Notes: generated by a model not told the origin, from the sequence alone. Counted from the first letter of the stretch, positions 8,565 through 18,436 are shown. The stretch is 64,000 bases of DNA from Butyricimonas faecalis (GCF_003991565.1 NZ_CP032819.1:992001-1056000); one strand, 5' to 3'. A program made the numbers and translations.

Positions 8565-9887
8565 CTATTCCGCTCCCCGCAGAAAATTTCCGACCTTCGT
8601 CCCCCGGGGGCGTCCGTAACGCCGGAAATACTCCTCGTCCGACATGATGCCCCGGTCGTTGTGGCTGATACCGGATGAGCCGCCTTCACCCCCAAAACCT
8701 AATCCCGGGATGACATTGAGCTGCCTGCCCACATTGATACCGAACTCCTTCTCGATCTCATCGGCCGCCACCTCGTACTTGTCCGTGATAAGCGAATAGA
8801 GTCTGATGCGGTCCTCGTTGCTCATCTCTATCCGGTTCGAATACCGGAACTCCAATCCTCCGGGGATATACCCGATAGCCACCAGACGGGGTATTATCTC
8901 CTCGTTCATGACGTTTTCGATATACCGACGGTAGACTTCGATACGGTCACGGAAGATGTCCTGGTGAGCTTTCGTGGAACCCACGTACGACTGCATCCCT
9001 CCGGCCATCGATTCTGAGCCGAGTACGAGGTTGGCAACTTCCTTGTTCACAAACTCGATAAGCCCGGTATATATCTTTTCCGAGTTGGACATGGTGAATG
9101 TCTTGATATCGACCTCGTCCTCAATGCCGGTAACCACCACCTTGTTCTGTGCCGCGTTGGCTATCTCGTTAGCCAGCCTCTTGCGGTCGGCATTGCTCTC
9201 GCTTACCGTCTTGCCGTGAATAATCGGCTGTCCATAGGTGTGGGAAAAGTTCACATAGTTGGCCACCGTGAATTTCTTGGCCAGTATCAAAGGGGTCGTG
9301 GCGGAAAAAAGTCCCAAGTCACCGGAGTTTACCAGTACATAACAACGGTAATATGCCGGGTCATGCAAATCCCAATGCGGCTCCCACAGTCCCTGCCGCT
9401 TCAGTACCGTTTTCTGGTCCGGCAACACATTGCGCCGTTCGATGATGTTGACTTCCGCCAGCCTGCCTGTTCTGGGGTCAGTATGCGGCATGATTTCAAG
9501 CAGGGTGTACCCGTACAGTTTGGATTCCACGATACCCTTGATTATCTTGTCGAACTGCGAGCCCTGTATCTTCAGGGAATTCGCCACGTCCTTGATATAT
9601 TTCCCTTTCTCGTTTACACGGGCCAGCATATACCTGTCACCGAGAATCTGGCTTTCCAGTGTCTCGACCACCGAACGTATATGAGCGTCCTGCTGCAGGC
9701 AGGCTTCATACAGGTCAATGAGCCCGGCACGGTCATCGAGGATGTATCCCGAACCGGTATCCTGGCGGCATGAACGGTAACGGTTGTTGCGCTCGATTTC
9801 GCGGACATACTCCTGAATTGTCTTCTTGGAGGTCTTGAAAATACTCTCCAAAAGTTCCCCGCCAAATGAATTGTCCGATGTAGCCAT
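8565..9887 (-). CDS. Phage portal protein (DUF935, Mu gp29-like)
   Basis: 440 aa. The order of motifs (GLIDLYEACLQQDAHI near the N-terminus, a central HGKTVSESNADRKRLA segment, ANLVLGSESMAGG around 280, and FEYSNR-like FRYSNRIEM near 350) is that of DUF935 portal proteins of Mu-like phages. The portal forms the dodecameric DNA entry channel at the head vertex. It is the first gene of the minus-strand module here; the terminase genes that normally precede it are absent, the next gene being divergent. Confidence 0.88.
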   Translation of the reverse strand: MATSDNSFGGELLESIFKTSKKTIQEYVREIERNNRYRSCRQDTGSGYILDDRAGLIDLYEACLQQDAHIRSVVETLESQILGDRYMLARVNEKGKYIKDVANSLKIQGSQFDKIIKGIVESKLYGYTLLEIMPHTDPRTGRLAEVNIIERRNVLPDQKTVLKRQGLWEPHWDLHDPAYYRCYVLVNSGDLGLFSATTPLILAKKFTVANYVNFSHTYGQPIIHGKTVSESNADRKRLANEIANAAQNKVVVTGIEDEVDIKTFTMSNSEKIYTGLIEFVNKEVANLVLGSESMAGGMQSYVGSTKAHQDIFRDRIEVYRRYIENVMNEEIIPRLVAIGYIPGGLEFRYSNRIEMSNEDRIRLYSLITDKYEVAADEIEKEFGINVGRQLNVIPGLGFGGEGGSSGISHNDRGIMSDEEYFRRYGRPRGTKVGNFLRGAE

Positions 9888-10177
9888 AATTTTCTTGTTT
9901 CTTGTTCAAAGAGTAGAGATAATCCCGAAAAGAGGTTTTTACGACCAAAAGAATATATGGAGAACGGGGCTCTTAACGTTTGATTTACAAACCGAAATAA
10001 GCAACCTAAATATATAGATATTTCGGATTGTATTATCACTTAAATATCTTATTATCAATAAATAATAAATTATTAAAAGTGTAATTTATGTATATATTTA
10101 TAGCTTATTTCATTTTAAAAAGATATATCTTTGCACCACGTTAGATACAAATCCAAAAATGAAATGAAAAAGAGAAC
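9888..10177 (+). promoter_or_regulatory. Divergent control region between phage late genes and regulators
   Basis: This 290-bp AT-rich gap separates the minus-strand portal gene from the plus-strand KilA-N gene. On the plus strand TATCTTTG at 10126-10133 fits the -7 box; no good -33 TTTG lies 19 nt upstream. No clear box was found for the minus-strand operon. No gene is visible. Confidence 0.5.
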
Positions 10178-10621
10178 ATGAAAGAAGAAAAGATTCCCTG
10201 CCGGATAATCCGGTACAGGGAGTTCCCCGATCTGCTTTTCGGAACGTTACGGGAAGACGGACCGGTCTATTTCGACGCGACACGCTTCATCCAGGCCAAA
10301 GGAGATGCACGCCGGCACAATGTCCGTGATTTCCGTGTCGCTTTCCATCACTGGATAATGGCGTCGGCAGACGCCTACGGAATAGACAGGGAAAAGATGG
10401 TCATCCGTGACGAGGCGTCGGGACACCTGTTAATTGATGAATGTCTGGCTCTATTATTTGTCGTTTACATCGATCCCGCGTTCGGCATCTATCTTCTGGA
10501 GCGCATGTCCGAACTGCTGTCCGGTGGATTTACTGTTTCAGACACTTGGTTGGTACAGGCTGCCGGTCTTAGATTTACAAAGGAGGAATTAACACAAATT
10601 TTAGAACAACATGAGACGTAG
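10178..10621 (+). CDS. KilA-N-like phage regulatory protein
   Basis: 147 aa. The stretch PVYFDATRFIQAKG (about 28-41) and the later ECLALLFVVYIDPAFGIYLL region (about 89-108) follow the pattern of KilA-N DNA-binding domains, in which a 'VNAT' strand is followed by a helix ending in a 'hP.f...l' segment. Such proteins act as antirepressors or regulators in phages. It begins a plus-strand operon and its stop overlaps the next start by 11 nt. The resemblance is partial, so the family call is moderate. Confidence 0.6.
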   Translation: MKEEKIPCRIIRYREFPDLLFGTLREDGPVYFDATRFIQAKGDARRHNVRDFRVAFHHWIMASADAYGIDREKMVIRDEASGHLLIDECLALLFVVYIDPAFGIYLLERMSELLSGGFTVSDTWLVQAAGLRFTKEELTQILEQHET

Positions 10622-10979
10622 CACATTTAAAAGACCCAAGATGGTGCTCATCTTCAACGGGGCACAGGTTCTTGTAGCCGTCACGCGCTCGCTGCACAGC
10701 GCGGCGGAGCTGACAAAAGGTAACTTGCAGGCCATTTCATTCTGTTGTACGGGCAAGTATGTATGCAGCGGAGGACTCTATTTCAGGCATCTGCATCCGG
10801 ATGTGGAAATCGAGCTGGCCGACCTCGGCACACTGATGCTGAAAGATTATGACGCCCTTTGTGGCGAGAAACGCACGTACTATCCGGTGCGTAAGATGGC
10901 TCACAAAAGAGCCTTGCTTGAAAACAAACGTAAGTCTGATAACCAAAAGAAAGGAGGAAATACCTATGAGGGAGAATAG
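10611..10979 (+). CDS. NUMOD1-like small protein
   Basis: 122 aa. Residues 26-60 follow the NUMOD1 pattern: SLHSAAELTKGNLQ, then AISFCCTGK and a SGGLYFRH-like end, which is the helix-turn-helix-like DNA-contact module found in homing endonucleases and phage proteins. There is no endonuclease domain. It lies between two KilA-N-like genes and overlaps both, so it probably works with them in phage regulation. The C-terminus is Lys-rich. Confidence 0.55.
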   Translation: MRRSTFKRPKMVLIFNGAQVLVAVTRSLHSAAELTKGNLQAISFCCTGKYVCSGGLYFRHLHPDVEIELADLGTLMLKDYDALCGEKRTYYPVRKMAHKRALLENKRKSDNQKKGGNTYEGE

Positions 10980-12099
10980 GAATATTCCGTTCCGGGACTG
11001 GAACATAAGGGTTTCCCGGAACCATAACGGCCAGATCCACATCTGTGCCGTGGACATCTGCGATATACTCAAACGGGGCGAACTGCTTGAAAACGGAGCC
11101 ATCGCCCGTGTCTGCCCGACGGCATTGAAAATCAGTTTCCGGAAAAACGGCAAGGAACAGTGGGGTTTCCGCCCCATCGATATGCGCCGGCTTTTACAAC
11201 TGGTCCGCAAGGAGACTATCATACCCCGTGACCTGCTCGATGAGCTGGAGGTGTGGGGCAACAAGCTTCTGGAGCTGGAAGCCGGGGAGCTGCACGCCGT
11301 CCCCCAGGACGACATCGTCCTGCACTTCGAGGAAGGGTTCCCCGTCACGTTCCGGCGTATCGGTGACAAGCTGATGGTCAATGCCACGCAAATTACGATG
11401 CGCTTCGGGAGAATTCCGTCCGAATGGCTCCGCATCGCTTCCACGGATATGCTCCGCAGGGAAATGGCCGGGAACGGACGTACCGGGAAATACGAGTCGC
11501 AAGTCTTCACCACACGGGGGCGGGGACACGGCGCGACCTGGTTGGAATCACCGCTTGTCATACCATTGGCCAGATGGATTGCCCCGGACATGCTTTTGGC
11601 GGAATGGTTGGGCGAGGCTATCGGAAAACTCTCCGTGAAACGCGGGAAGCCGGTCGTACACGGACGCCCCGGACAGGCGGCACCCGGCATGCCGTGCATG
11701 GATTGTCCCATGCCGCAGGATATGGAATCGGCGACAAGGCTGATCCTGGAACTGCGGAAGGTGGTGAGGGAATCCCTGCCGAAAATCGTATTCTACGAGG
11801 AGTTTATCGAGAACAGGGACTGGTTCAAGAGCACGCGCATCGCTGACGAACTCGGCATATCGCCGCGACAGTTGCACCAGTTCCTTGCCGAAGAGGGCAT
11901 CTGCAAGTACGAGAAGCGGCAATGGGTGGTCTTTCCTTCCTGCCGGGCCTGGCAATGCGATGTGCCTTACACGTGGGAGAACAGCCGGGGCAAGGTATAT
12001 ACTTTCGGATCCACCAAACGATGGACACAGGCCGGACGGGAGTGTATCATAGAACTGTGGCGCAAGAGGAACCCTGAATACGGCCCACCGGGTGCATAG
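10966..12099 (+). CDS. KilA-N / KilAC phage antirepressor-like protein
   Basis: 377 aa from the ATG at 10966, which has a strong ribosome site (AAAGGAGG) 6 nt upstream. Residues 1-90 resemble an N-terminal Bro-like segment; 118-225 is a KilA-N domain (KLMVNATQI, then a variable loop and ESPLVIPLARWIAPDM); 265-350 is a KilAC/ANT domain (FYEEFIENRDWFKSTRIADELG, with ISPRQLHQFLAEEG as its helix-turn-helix). Such fusions relieve repression of phage lytic genes. The C-terminal PYTW-like end is typical of the ANT family in Bacteroidetes prophages. Confidence 0.85.
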   Translation: MRENRNIPFRDWNIRVSRNHNGQIHICAVDICDILKRGELLENGAIARVCPTALKISFRKNGKEQWGFRPIDMRRLLQLVRKETIIPRDLLDELEVWGNKLLELEAGELHAVPQDDIVLHFEEGFPVTFRRIGDKLMVNATQITMRFGRIPSEWLRIASTDMLRREMAGNGRTGKYESQVFTTRGRGHGATWLESPLVIPLARWIAPDMLLAEWLGEAIGKLSVKRGKPVVHGRPGQAAPGMPCMDCPMPQDMESATRLILELRKVVRESLPKIVFYEEFIENRDWFKSTRIADELGISPRQLHQFLAEEGICKYEKRQWVVFPSCRAWQCDVPYTWENSRGKVYTFGSTKRWTQAGRECIIELWRKRNPEYGPPGA

Positions 12100-12101
12100 C
12101 G

Positions 12102-12539
12102 ATGGAAACGGCATTACAGCGGATCATCCGCAAGACAGGAAGACGGCCGGTAGAGTGCCGTTGCCGTCTGTGCAGGCAGCAATGCCGGATACCGTGCCTC
12201 GGTACGCCGGAAGACATCCTCCGGTTGCTGAAAGCCGGATACAGGGAGCGTCTTGCACCCACTCGGTGGGCGGTAGGCCTGCTGTTGGGAAAAATCCCGT
12301 ATATCGTGCCGATGGTACAGGCGAAACAGGAAGCAGGCGGGTGCACGTTCTTTCAGGACGGACTGTGTGAACTGCACGCGGCAGGGCTCAAGCCCACTGA
12401 AGGCAGGTTGTCGCACCATACCATCACCATGGAGAACCTGAAGTTCGGAATGTCGCTCTCGTGGAACGTGGCCAAAGAATGGCTGGACGAGCGGAACTTC
12501 GACACGATACGGGAGATTGTCCGGATAATGGGAAAATAG
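12102..12539 (+). CDS. Cysteine-cluster protein (zinc/iron-chelating, YkgJ-like)
   Basis: 145 aa. An N-terminal cluster, CRCRLCRQQC at 19-28 followed by PC at about 31, and CTFFQDGLCELH at 86-97 give a set of cysteines placed as in small zinc/iron-chelating proteins. It starts 2 nt after the KilA-N stop and is therefore in the same operon. No function is known; a similar Cys-rich gene is common in the regulatory region of Bacteroidetes transposable phages. Confidence 0.6.
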   Translation: METALQRIIRKTGRRPVECRCRLCRQQCRIPCLGTPEDILRLLKAGYRERLAPTRWAVGLLLGKIPYIVPMVQAKQEAGGCTFFQDGLCELHAAGLKPTEGRLSHHTITMENLKFGMSLSWNVAKEWLDERNFDTIREIVRIMGK

Positions 12540-12695
12540 ATGAGGGACGGTTTCATGAATGAAGTATCAGTATAACCGGTTGATTCCTCCTTTGCCGATT
12601 TCATGGAACCGCCTCTTATTAATTCATACCATTTGCAAACAGTTCGTATTAGTCGCGGCTATCCTTTATCAGGAAAACATTTAAACGCGAATGAT

Positions 12696-12935
12696 ATGAA
12701 ACTGAAAAGCAGAATGACCGTCGGGGAGATGTCGGAACACCTGACGGAACATACCGGCAAGTTCGCCAACCGCGTATCCGTGGGGCGTTACGCCAAAAAA
12801 CTGGGATACGCCGTGTATAAACCGATGATAAACGGCAGGATATGCCAGTTCTATGTCAATCCGTCGATTAAGGATGACGGGGAAGCGGAAACATTACGGA
12901 CGAACGAACGCGAAAACGGACATGAAAGGGAATGA
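12696..12935 (+). CDS. Small basic putative DNA-binding protein
   Basis: 79 aa from the ATG at 12696. MTVGEMSEHL, then RVSVGRYAKKLGY has the spacing of a helix-turn-helix of the kind found in small phage regulators. The C-terminus is acidic. It overlaps the next gene by 14 nt. I do not recognise a named family. Confidence 0.5.
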   Translation: MKLKSRMTVGEMSEHLTEHTGKFANRVSVGRYAKKLGYAVYKPMINGRICQFYVNPSIKDDGEAETLRTNERENGHERE

Positions 12936-13365
12936 CGACAAAAGGCAACACGTGATACCGTTTATGAAATGCTTCACCGGGCTGGTCGGCGCGTTCACCC
13001 CGGAAGAGGTCATCTTCATGCTGTACATGGCAGACCGTACACGCCTGCGTGAAAAAGGTTACGACACCTTGCGCAGCAAGCGGTACTACATGGAGAACAT
13101 GGAGATGGGTTCGCGGATTTTCGACAAGTGCGTGGAAAAGACAACGCGTATGGGATTGCTTGAACGGGTGCCGGTCAGCGGGATGTACGATTACCTGTGG
13201 CACATGGATTCCTACAACCGGCTTGTAGGGATATTGGCGGAACTTGGAAATCCTTTTTCTACCAGGGCATTCTGTCATCGGATGTTCGATGTGGAAAAAA
13301 GGACCGTGGCATCCGTCTCTGACGAAGAGGTCAGCCAATGGAAAGAGAGACACCGAAAAGTTTGA
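12922..13365 (+). CDS. Putative winged-helix protein
   Basis: 147 aa from the ATG at 12922. The region about 25-110 (FTPEEVIFMLYMADR, then SRIFDKCVEKTTRMGLLERVP) has the layout of a winged-helix domain with a recognition helix and a wing. It is the last gene of the plus-strand regulatory operon and is followed by a strong hairpin terminator. Role unknown; possibly replication or regulation. Confidence 0.5.
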   Translation: MKGNDDKRQHVIPFMKCFTGLVGAFTPEEVIFMLYMADRTRLREKGYDTLRSKRYYMENMEMGSRIFDKCVEKTTRMGLLERVPVSGMYDYLWHMDSYNRLVGILAELGNPFSTRAFCHRMFDVEKRTVASVSDEEVSQWKERHRKV

Positions 13366-13394
13366 GCGTATCTGTCCACGGAACGTAAATGAAT

Positions 13395-13433
13395 AAAAAC
13401 AGACGGCATCGTTGTGATTTGCCGTCTGTTTTT
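13395..13433 (+). terminator. Bidirectional rho-independent terminator
   Basis: AAAAACAGACGGC at 13395-13407 pairs with GCCGTCTGTTTTT at 13421-13433. The A-tract on one side and T-tract on the other allow it to stop both the upstream plus-strand operon and the converging minus-strand rloA/rloB-like operon. The same stem recurs at 15769. Confidence 0.85.
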
Positions 13434-13516
13434 GTGTTTTTGCGACATAAAATCCGATAAAACCGGAAGGAGGTGGTAGCCGGGTACAATATTATCCGGG
13501 CAAACGACAGAATATG

Positions 13517-14149
13517 CTAAATATACTTATTCAGTTCTTCCACAAGAAGATGCACCGTTGTCGAAGATTCCGCTTGTGCCGGCGGTATTCCCTCCATTCG
13601 GCGCAATACGGCTTTTGCGTTCGTGATGGCCTGAGCCTGTTTACCGCCCAGCTCCCTGAAAACACGACCGCCTGTACCGGCTTCCTTGTTGTAGGAGAAG
13701 CCCAACAAGCCGGATAGCTTTGTTTCATATTGATTTCTGTGCATCGGGCCTTGTACCAGGTTATAGTGCAGCAAGAACCAATACTCGAAAGCCTGGTTGC
13801 TGTATGCCACCCTCATGCCACCGGCTTCCGCCATACCGATAGCCCGGTTGAAATCCCGATCGGGAAAGTCATCCTTGTCAAATACCACCCAGCACTGGTC
13901 ATACTCGCGTCCTTTCTTCCGCTCTTCTTCTTTCATCCGTAAAGCCTTTTGGACAAGACCTACCGTATTGAGTCCCTGGCCTACCGCTTTAATATTGGCG
14001 GAGGTCAGGCGAAACGCATTGAAATAATCCGGTTCCGTATTTACCCCCTCGCAGATGATCAGGAAGGATTGTTTGACCTCACGGACAAAACTGATACGCC
14101 TGAGTGTCCGTGCCGCGCGTGGATCACGCTTGTTCGTCCGTGCTGCCAT
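13517..14149 (-). CDS. RloB-like abortive infection protein
   Basis: 210 aa. IICEGVNTEPDYF at 31-43, VVFDKDDF at about 88-95 and QAFEYWFLLHYN at about 118-130 are the three signature blocks of the RloB family (a toprim-like nuclease fold with acidic residues in CEG.TE and D.DD). RloB is encoded with an AAA ATPase and implicated in phage defence. Its start overlaps the end of the ATPase gene by 26 nt, so the two are translated together. Confidence 0.88.
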   Translation of the reverse strand: MAARTNKRDPRAARTLRRISFVREVKQSFLIICEGVNTEPDYFNAFRLTSANIKAVGQGLNTVGLVQKALRMKEEERKKGREYDQCWVVFDKDDFPDRDFNRAIGMAEAGGMRVAYSNQAFEYWFLLHYNLVQGPMHRNQYETKLSGLLGFSYNKEAGTGGRVFRELGGKQAQAITNAKAVLRRMEGIPPAQAESSTTVHLLVEELNKYI

Positions 14150-15371
14150 ATTCTTCCTCCCTCAGGTCAAATAACCGTTCAAACTGGCCGATGACAGGGA
14201 TACCGCCATATTTCCCCATCAGGTACTCCTTTTCGAAAGGTGCACTGTTGCGAACCTTGTATTCCGCCAACGAATAGAGTTCCGAGGCTCCAAACGAATC
14301 TTTCTGTGTAAACCAGATCTGATCCCTGCGGAACAGGCTTGCATTAAGCAGGTTGGTGTCATGTGTCGTGAAAATCAACTGTGCATTCCTGGGATTTGTC
14401 ACTCTGGAATTGAACAGCCCGATGATGCGACTGGTCAACAGAGGGTGCATTTTCGAGTCGAACTCGTCGACAACCAGCCTTTTGCCATGATCCAACGCGT
14501 CGATTATAGGATAAGCCAGCGAGAAGTATTTGATCGTACCCTCCGACTCGTTTACGCGGAACGGGAAAGTGACCGTCTTCGTGGCGTTGCCCTCCTCGTC
14601 ATATTGCTGGTGTGAACTGATGACTGTATTGTCAACCTTGCGTATGTCGTCGATTCCGAAGTCTGCAAACCGGGCAAACTCCACAATACGCCTTTTCATG
14701 GACGGATCATCGATCTGGGCTATCGCCATTTCCCAAATCCGCTCGTCGCTGCTGCCAAGAACAATCGTGGTGTTGGCCAACCATCCCATGATTTCCACCG
14801 AGACGCTTTCGTTGAACTGTGCTGCCACGGAAAGAAGCAGCGCATTGTCGCGCACCATTTTTTTGGCGACAACCTCTTTGCCGACCGAAAATTTGGGATG
14901 CAGTTCATACTCATCGCCGTCACGCAGGAACAGTTCCACCTCCTTTGCCTTGCGCTTGTTGCCCTTTTGATAAAGCCACTCCCGGTGTACACGTTTTTCA
15001 TCGACTTCAAACCCATAGCGGTATTGGACCGTTTCGTCGGCAAAGACCGCCTCAAAATAACTGGGCTCCTGTTCCGTCCTCCGGTTGAGACGGAAACTTT
15101 CCACCCGTATGCTTTCGCCGGACTGCACGCCTTTGGAGGAATTGATGACAAACCATTTGAAGAAATCGAGCGCTTTGACTAGATTCGATTTCCCGCTGGC
15201 ATTGGCCCCGTAGATGACCGCACTCTTCAGCAAAGAGAGGTTCGTACCTTCAAGCTCAAAAACAATCTCATCGGACCGGGTCTGTTTTTCTTTCAGCGCG
15301 GAAGCAGCCAAAGACAAGGTCGCCGGCTCCTTGAACGAAAGGAAATTTTCGACTGTGAACTGAATAATCAT
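14124..15371 (-). CDS. RloA-like AAA/ABC-class ATPase
   Basis: 415 aa. N-terminal FTVENFLSF (5-13) typical of OLD/AbiLii/RecF-like ATPases, Walker A GANASGKSN (55-63), Walker B LVVDEFD (299-305) followed by KMHP, and H-loop FTTHD at about 324-328. This ATP-binding family (AAA_15/AAA_21) forms a two-gene operon with RloB. The pair probably senses phage infection and activates the RloB nuclease. It is the first gene of the minus-strand operon; no promoter with both boxes was found upstream. Confidence 0.88.
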   Translation of the reverse strand: MIIQFTVENFLSFKEPATLSLAASALKEKQTRSDEIVFELEGTNLSLLKSAVIYGANASGKSNLVKALDFFKWFVINSSKGVQSGESIRVESFRLNRRTEQEPSYFEAVFADETVQYRYGFEVDEKRVHREWLYQKGNKRKAKEVELFLRDGDEYELHPKFSVGKEVVAKKMVRDNALLLSVAAQFNESVSVEIMGWLANTTIVLGSSDERIWEMAIAQIDDPSMKRRIVEFARFADFGIDDIRKVDNTVISSHQQYDEEGNATKTVTFPFRVNESEGTIKYFSLAYPIIDALDHGKRLVVDEFDSKMHPLLTSRIIGLFNSRVTNPRNAQLIFTTHDTNLLNASLFRRDQIWFTQKDSFGASELYSLAEYKVRNSAPFEKEYLMGKYGGIPVIGQFERLFDLREEEYGSTDEQA

Positions 15372-15768
15372 ATTATATCGCAGTTATATGTAAATTTTAT
15401 GCAAATATAGGGGATATTTTTCATATATAGATGTTTTATCGGATCTCTTTTTGCGGTTATTTTCCTGCACGTGAAAATCAGACCGTTTTCGTTCTTGCAA
15501 TGCTGCCCTGCAAAAGGCGACTGCAATTTTCCGAAGCGGCAACATCGGCTTGCGATTCATGCTCCCGATAGTGGAATTTGGGTGGAAAGACGCGAAATTC
15601 GCCACATCTTTCCCCTCAATGTGGTACAAATGTACCGTGTATCTGACAGGAGGGGTGTTACAAATGTAGCAACAATACTATAAGTAGTATTATACAAGAA
15701 GAAAGAAGAAAGATGTACTTTTTTCTTTGACGCAAAGAAAAAAGATACCAAAAAAGAAACAAATCATG
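15372..15768. other. Intergenic stretch upstream of the Rlo-like operon
   Basis: About 400 bp. It must contain the promoter of the minus-strand operon, but I could not identify both boxes. Short open frames on both strands have no ribosome sites and look random. A run rich in GAAAGAA/TTTTCTTT lies next to the terminator. Confidence 0.4.
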
Positions 15769-15795
15769 ACAGACGGCACGCCGTCTGTTTTTTTG
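15769..15795 (+). terminator. Rho-independent terminator, copy of the 13395 stem
   Basis: ACAGACGGC at 15769-15777 pairs with GCCGTCTGT (15780-15788), followed by seven T. The stem sequence CAGACGGC/GCCGTCTG and the T-tract match the terminator at 13395-13433, so the two bracket the RloA/RloB-like cassette. Confidence 0.8.
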
Positions 15796-15905
15796 TTTTT
15801 TTGAATCGGAAAGTGTTGAAAACGGATAAGATGAGGATTAAAGGACCACTTCCTCCCCAGATACAAGAGAGAGAAACAGAACGAATACCTTATACCGTCA
15901 CCCTC

Positions 15906-16697
15906 TTACCGTCTGGCATCCTTGTCGCGGTTCAGCCTTACGACAGAGCGCACGCAGTCACGTACCAGTTCGGCATCCCTCCGCTCCATGAAATAGTTCC
16001 CGCATTCCAACCGTTTCCTGTCCGCCGGCCTGTTGTTGTCCCTGCATTCACGGATTTCCAGTATGTCATTCAGGTAATAGTACTTGTCACCGCGTCTGAC
16101 ACGTGTTGCCAGCCGTTCGAGTTCCTTCAGCCGTCCGTTCCATGCAAGCCCTTTCTGGCGTAGAGCATCGGAAAGCCTGCTACGGCCACTGGTTCCGATA
16201 GGCAGTATCTGGAGATTCACCGCGTACCCGACTGTTTCATGCAGGGAATAGCGCAGGCTCCCGTCTTCGTCCAGCAGGCAATACAGCACAACACGTCCTT
16301 TTGCGTCGATTTCCTTGAAAGCCCCCAGTATTACATGCTCATCCAGGATACTGAGTTTTACCAACTGTCCGTCTTTGGGAGCATAGAGAGATTCCGAACA
16401 TACACCCCGGCGCTTGTCCCATGCAAGATGGCCTTCGTTCAGCAGGCGTTGGAGGGCAATCTTTTGCTCTGCGCTCGCTTCCCGGCAATCATTCAGAAAC
16501 ATGACCGCGTCATCGGTAACGAGTTCTTTGCCCGCAGTCATCCTTACCGGAACCGACACGCAATTACCCGTGACATCTCCCACAAGTCCGGTTTCCGATG
16601 TCCCACCGTTGAAGACGACCATTCCCTTGCGAATGGACGACCCACCCGTGCTGTCTTTCGGAATACTCCCGATTTTCTTCTTATGATATGATTCCAT
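15906..16697 (-). CDS. Conserved hypothetical protein
   Basis: 263 aa. The N-terminal part (about 20-75) is beta-rich with several Gly turns; 76-100 is helical; the C-terminal 60 residues are highly basic (many Arg, Lys) and could bind nucleic acid. No known motif. It stands alone on the minus strand with large gaps on both sides. Proteins of this kind occur in Bacteroidales mobile elements, but I cannot name the family. Confidence 0.55.
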   Translation of the reverse strand: MESYHKKKIGSIPKDSTGGSSIRKGMVVFNGGTSETGLVGDVTGNCVSVPVRMTAGKELVTDDAVMFLNDCREASAEQKIALQRLLNEGHLAWDKRRGVCSESLYAPKDGQLVKLSILDEHVILGAFKEIDAKGRVVLYCLLDEDGSLRYSLHETVGYAVNLQILPIGTSGRSRLSDALRQKGLAWNGRLKELERLATRVRRGDKYYYLNDILEIRECRDNNRPADRKRLECGNYFMERRDAELVRDCVRSVVRLNRDKDARR

Positions 16698-17049
16698 TCT
16701 TTCGATTCTTTATCCAGATATTTCCTGTAACAGCAAAATGCCATACTTCATACATAAGTGGATACAATACGGCAAATATACGTATAATTCACCAAAAAGG
16801 CAGGTAACTGAACCCCATTTCTTCTGCATTTCCACGGTTTCCTGTATAAAGTCACAAAAACCGTACAAATAAGTCGGAATCCATGTGGATAGCTTCGTTC
16901 TGTATATTCTATATGATTAAGGAACAAAACATTACAAGATTGTCCGATTGTGAAAAGCATATCCGAACATACTGAATGACAGGAATACACATCCTCCTTT
17001 TCCGTCGTCCAATCCGGTTAAGAACAGTCAATATACCGACGTGTCTCTA

Positions 17050-17255
17050 TATATTTTTTGATACGTTTTCAGCGTATCTAAAAAACAGCTTCAAGCCGGA
17101 ACCCGGAAATCGTGCAGAAAGTCTGTACACCCGTGAAAATTGAAAGGACAGGCATCCACAAATGAGAATATTTCAAAAATATGGGACATGGTGAACACCA
17201 GCACCTTAAGCAACCATGATAAATACAAGTACTTTACTGTATATTTTTTGATACC
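17050..17255 (+). repeat. Duplicated motif TATATTTTTTGATAC
   Basis: The 15-mer is identical at 17050-17064 and 17241-17255 (191 bp apart). Downstream of each is a related second block: ACAGCTTCAAGCCGGAACC after the first and ACAGTTTCAATCCGAAAGCC after the second. Two linked conserved blocks suggest a duplicated regulatory or replication site. Confidence 0.6.
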
Positions 17256-18436
17256 TGCTTACAGTTTCAATCCGAAAGCCGCATTTTGAGCCGTTTTGGA
17301 AAACCGGACTTGAAAAAACGGCCCGAGGACAGAGACCGAATCCGCACCCGAGGGTACACCCTCCCCAATCTTTTTATTTTTATTACACCATTGAATATCA
17401 ATAATTTATTAGGTTTACTTTTGTATAAAGTAAGCCTAAAAACGTCTTTTACATTATCTTTGCTTACAAATTGAAAGTAAAAAATCTTTTCAGTCCTATT
17501 TTATCCATTTTAAGCAGCTAATAATCTGATAATCAATAGACAAAACTGATTTTGATTTTATACATACGTTGAAACGGGGCTTTTTTGATTTTTGCAAAGG
17601 AAAAATTTTTTTCAAAGAAAATCATTTTTTTCTATTTTATTGATATTCAACTATTTACAAATTCACTTCGCGCGCGTGCGTTCCATATTCGCAAAAAGGC
17701 TGTTTTTGGAACGTTCCAAATTTTTTTTCTCAAAAAGTTTTGCAGTTCTGAAAAACGGTTTTATAATAGTCATGTACTCGAAAGCCAAACAAACGGCAAA
17801 CAAGTACGGAGAAAAACGAATAAAAAAATAGATAGTAAAAAACAGAATTAAAAAACAGAAAAGCAAAGACCGCCGAGAGCGAGAAACAAAAAGCCCTTTT
17901 TGTGGGAAACCTATTTTTGAGGCTTGGAAAATCAAAAATTCGCCTGTTCGCTTTGGAGCGATTAAATAGGGTGTTAAATAACCACACCGAGCAGGACTAC
18001 AGACCAATGTAGCAAGTTGGAACGGCTAAAAACGTGTTTTTAGTCCGCATACGCAAAGCACGCAAATTTGGGAGTGCGAGAGTTGTATGGAAAAAGGACG
18101 TGTAAGAATAATGCCATAATTGCGCCCTTGTGCGCTCGGAATAAAATGCACGATAGCGGTAAAAACTATCCGCATAGAGGACGCTGGTAAATGTATATGC
18201 CAATGCTATACCCAATACCCAGCTCGGTGGTAACGCCTAAATGCCTCACCTTACAGTTAGCTGCCGGATTGGGAAAGATCCGGGACGTGCCAGAGAAGCG
18301 TCTTGCCGAAATTGGAGTAAAGCAGCGCAGAGCCACGACACGAGTGATGCGTGAGTAAGCCGATACACGATATGCCGAAAATGCGCTCATTTGGATAGCC
18401 TGCTATGGGGTACGTTTTAAGTGCGACAAAGTTACG

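Noticed and set aside
17585..18010. Overlapping Phe/Lys-rich open frames in the AT-rich region
   Set aside because: Low-complexity composition, no ribosome sites, several frames open at once as expected of AT-rich non-coding DNA.
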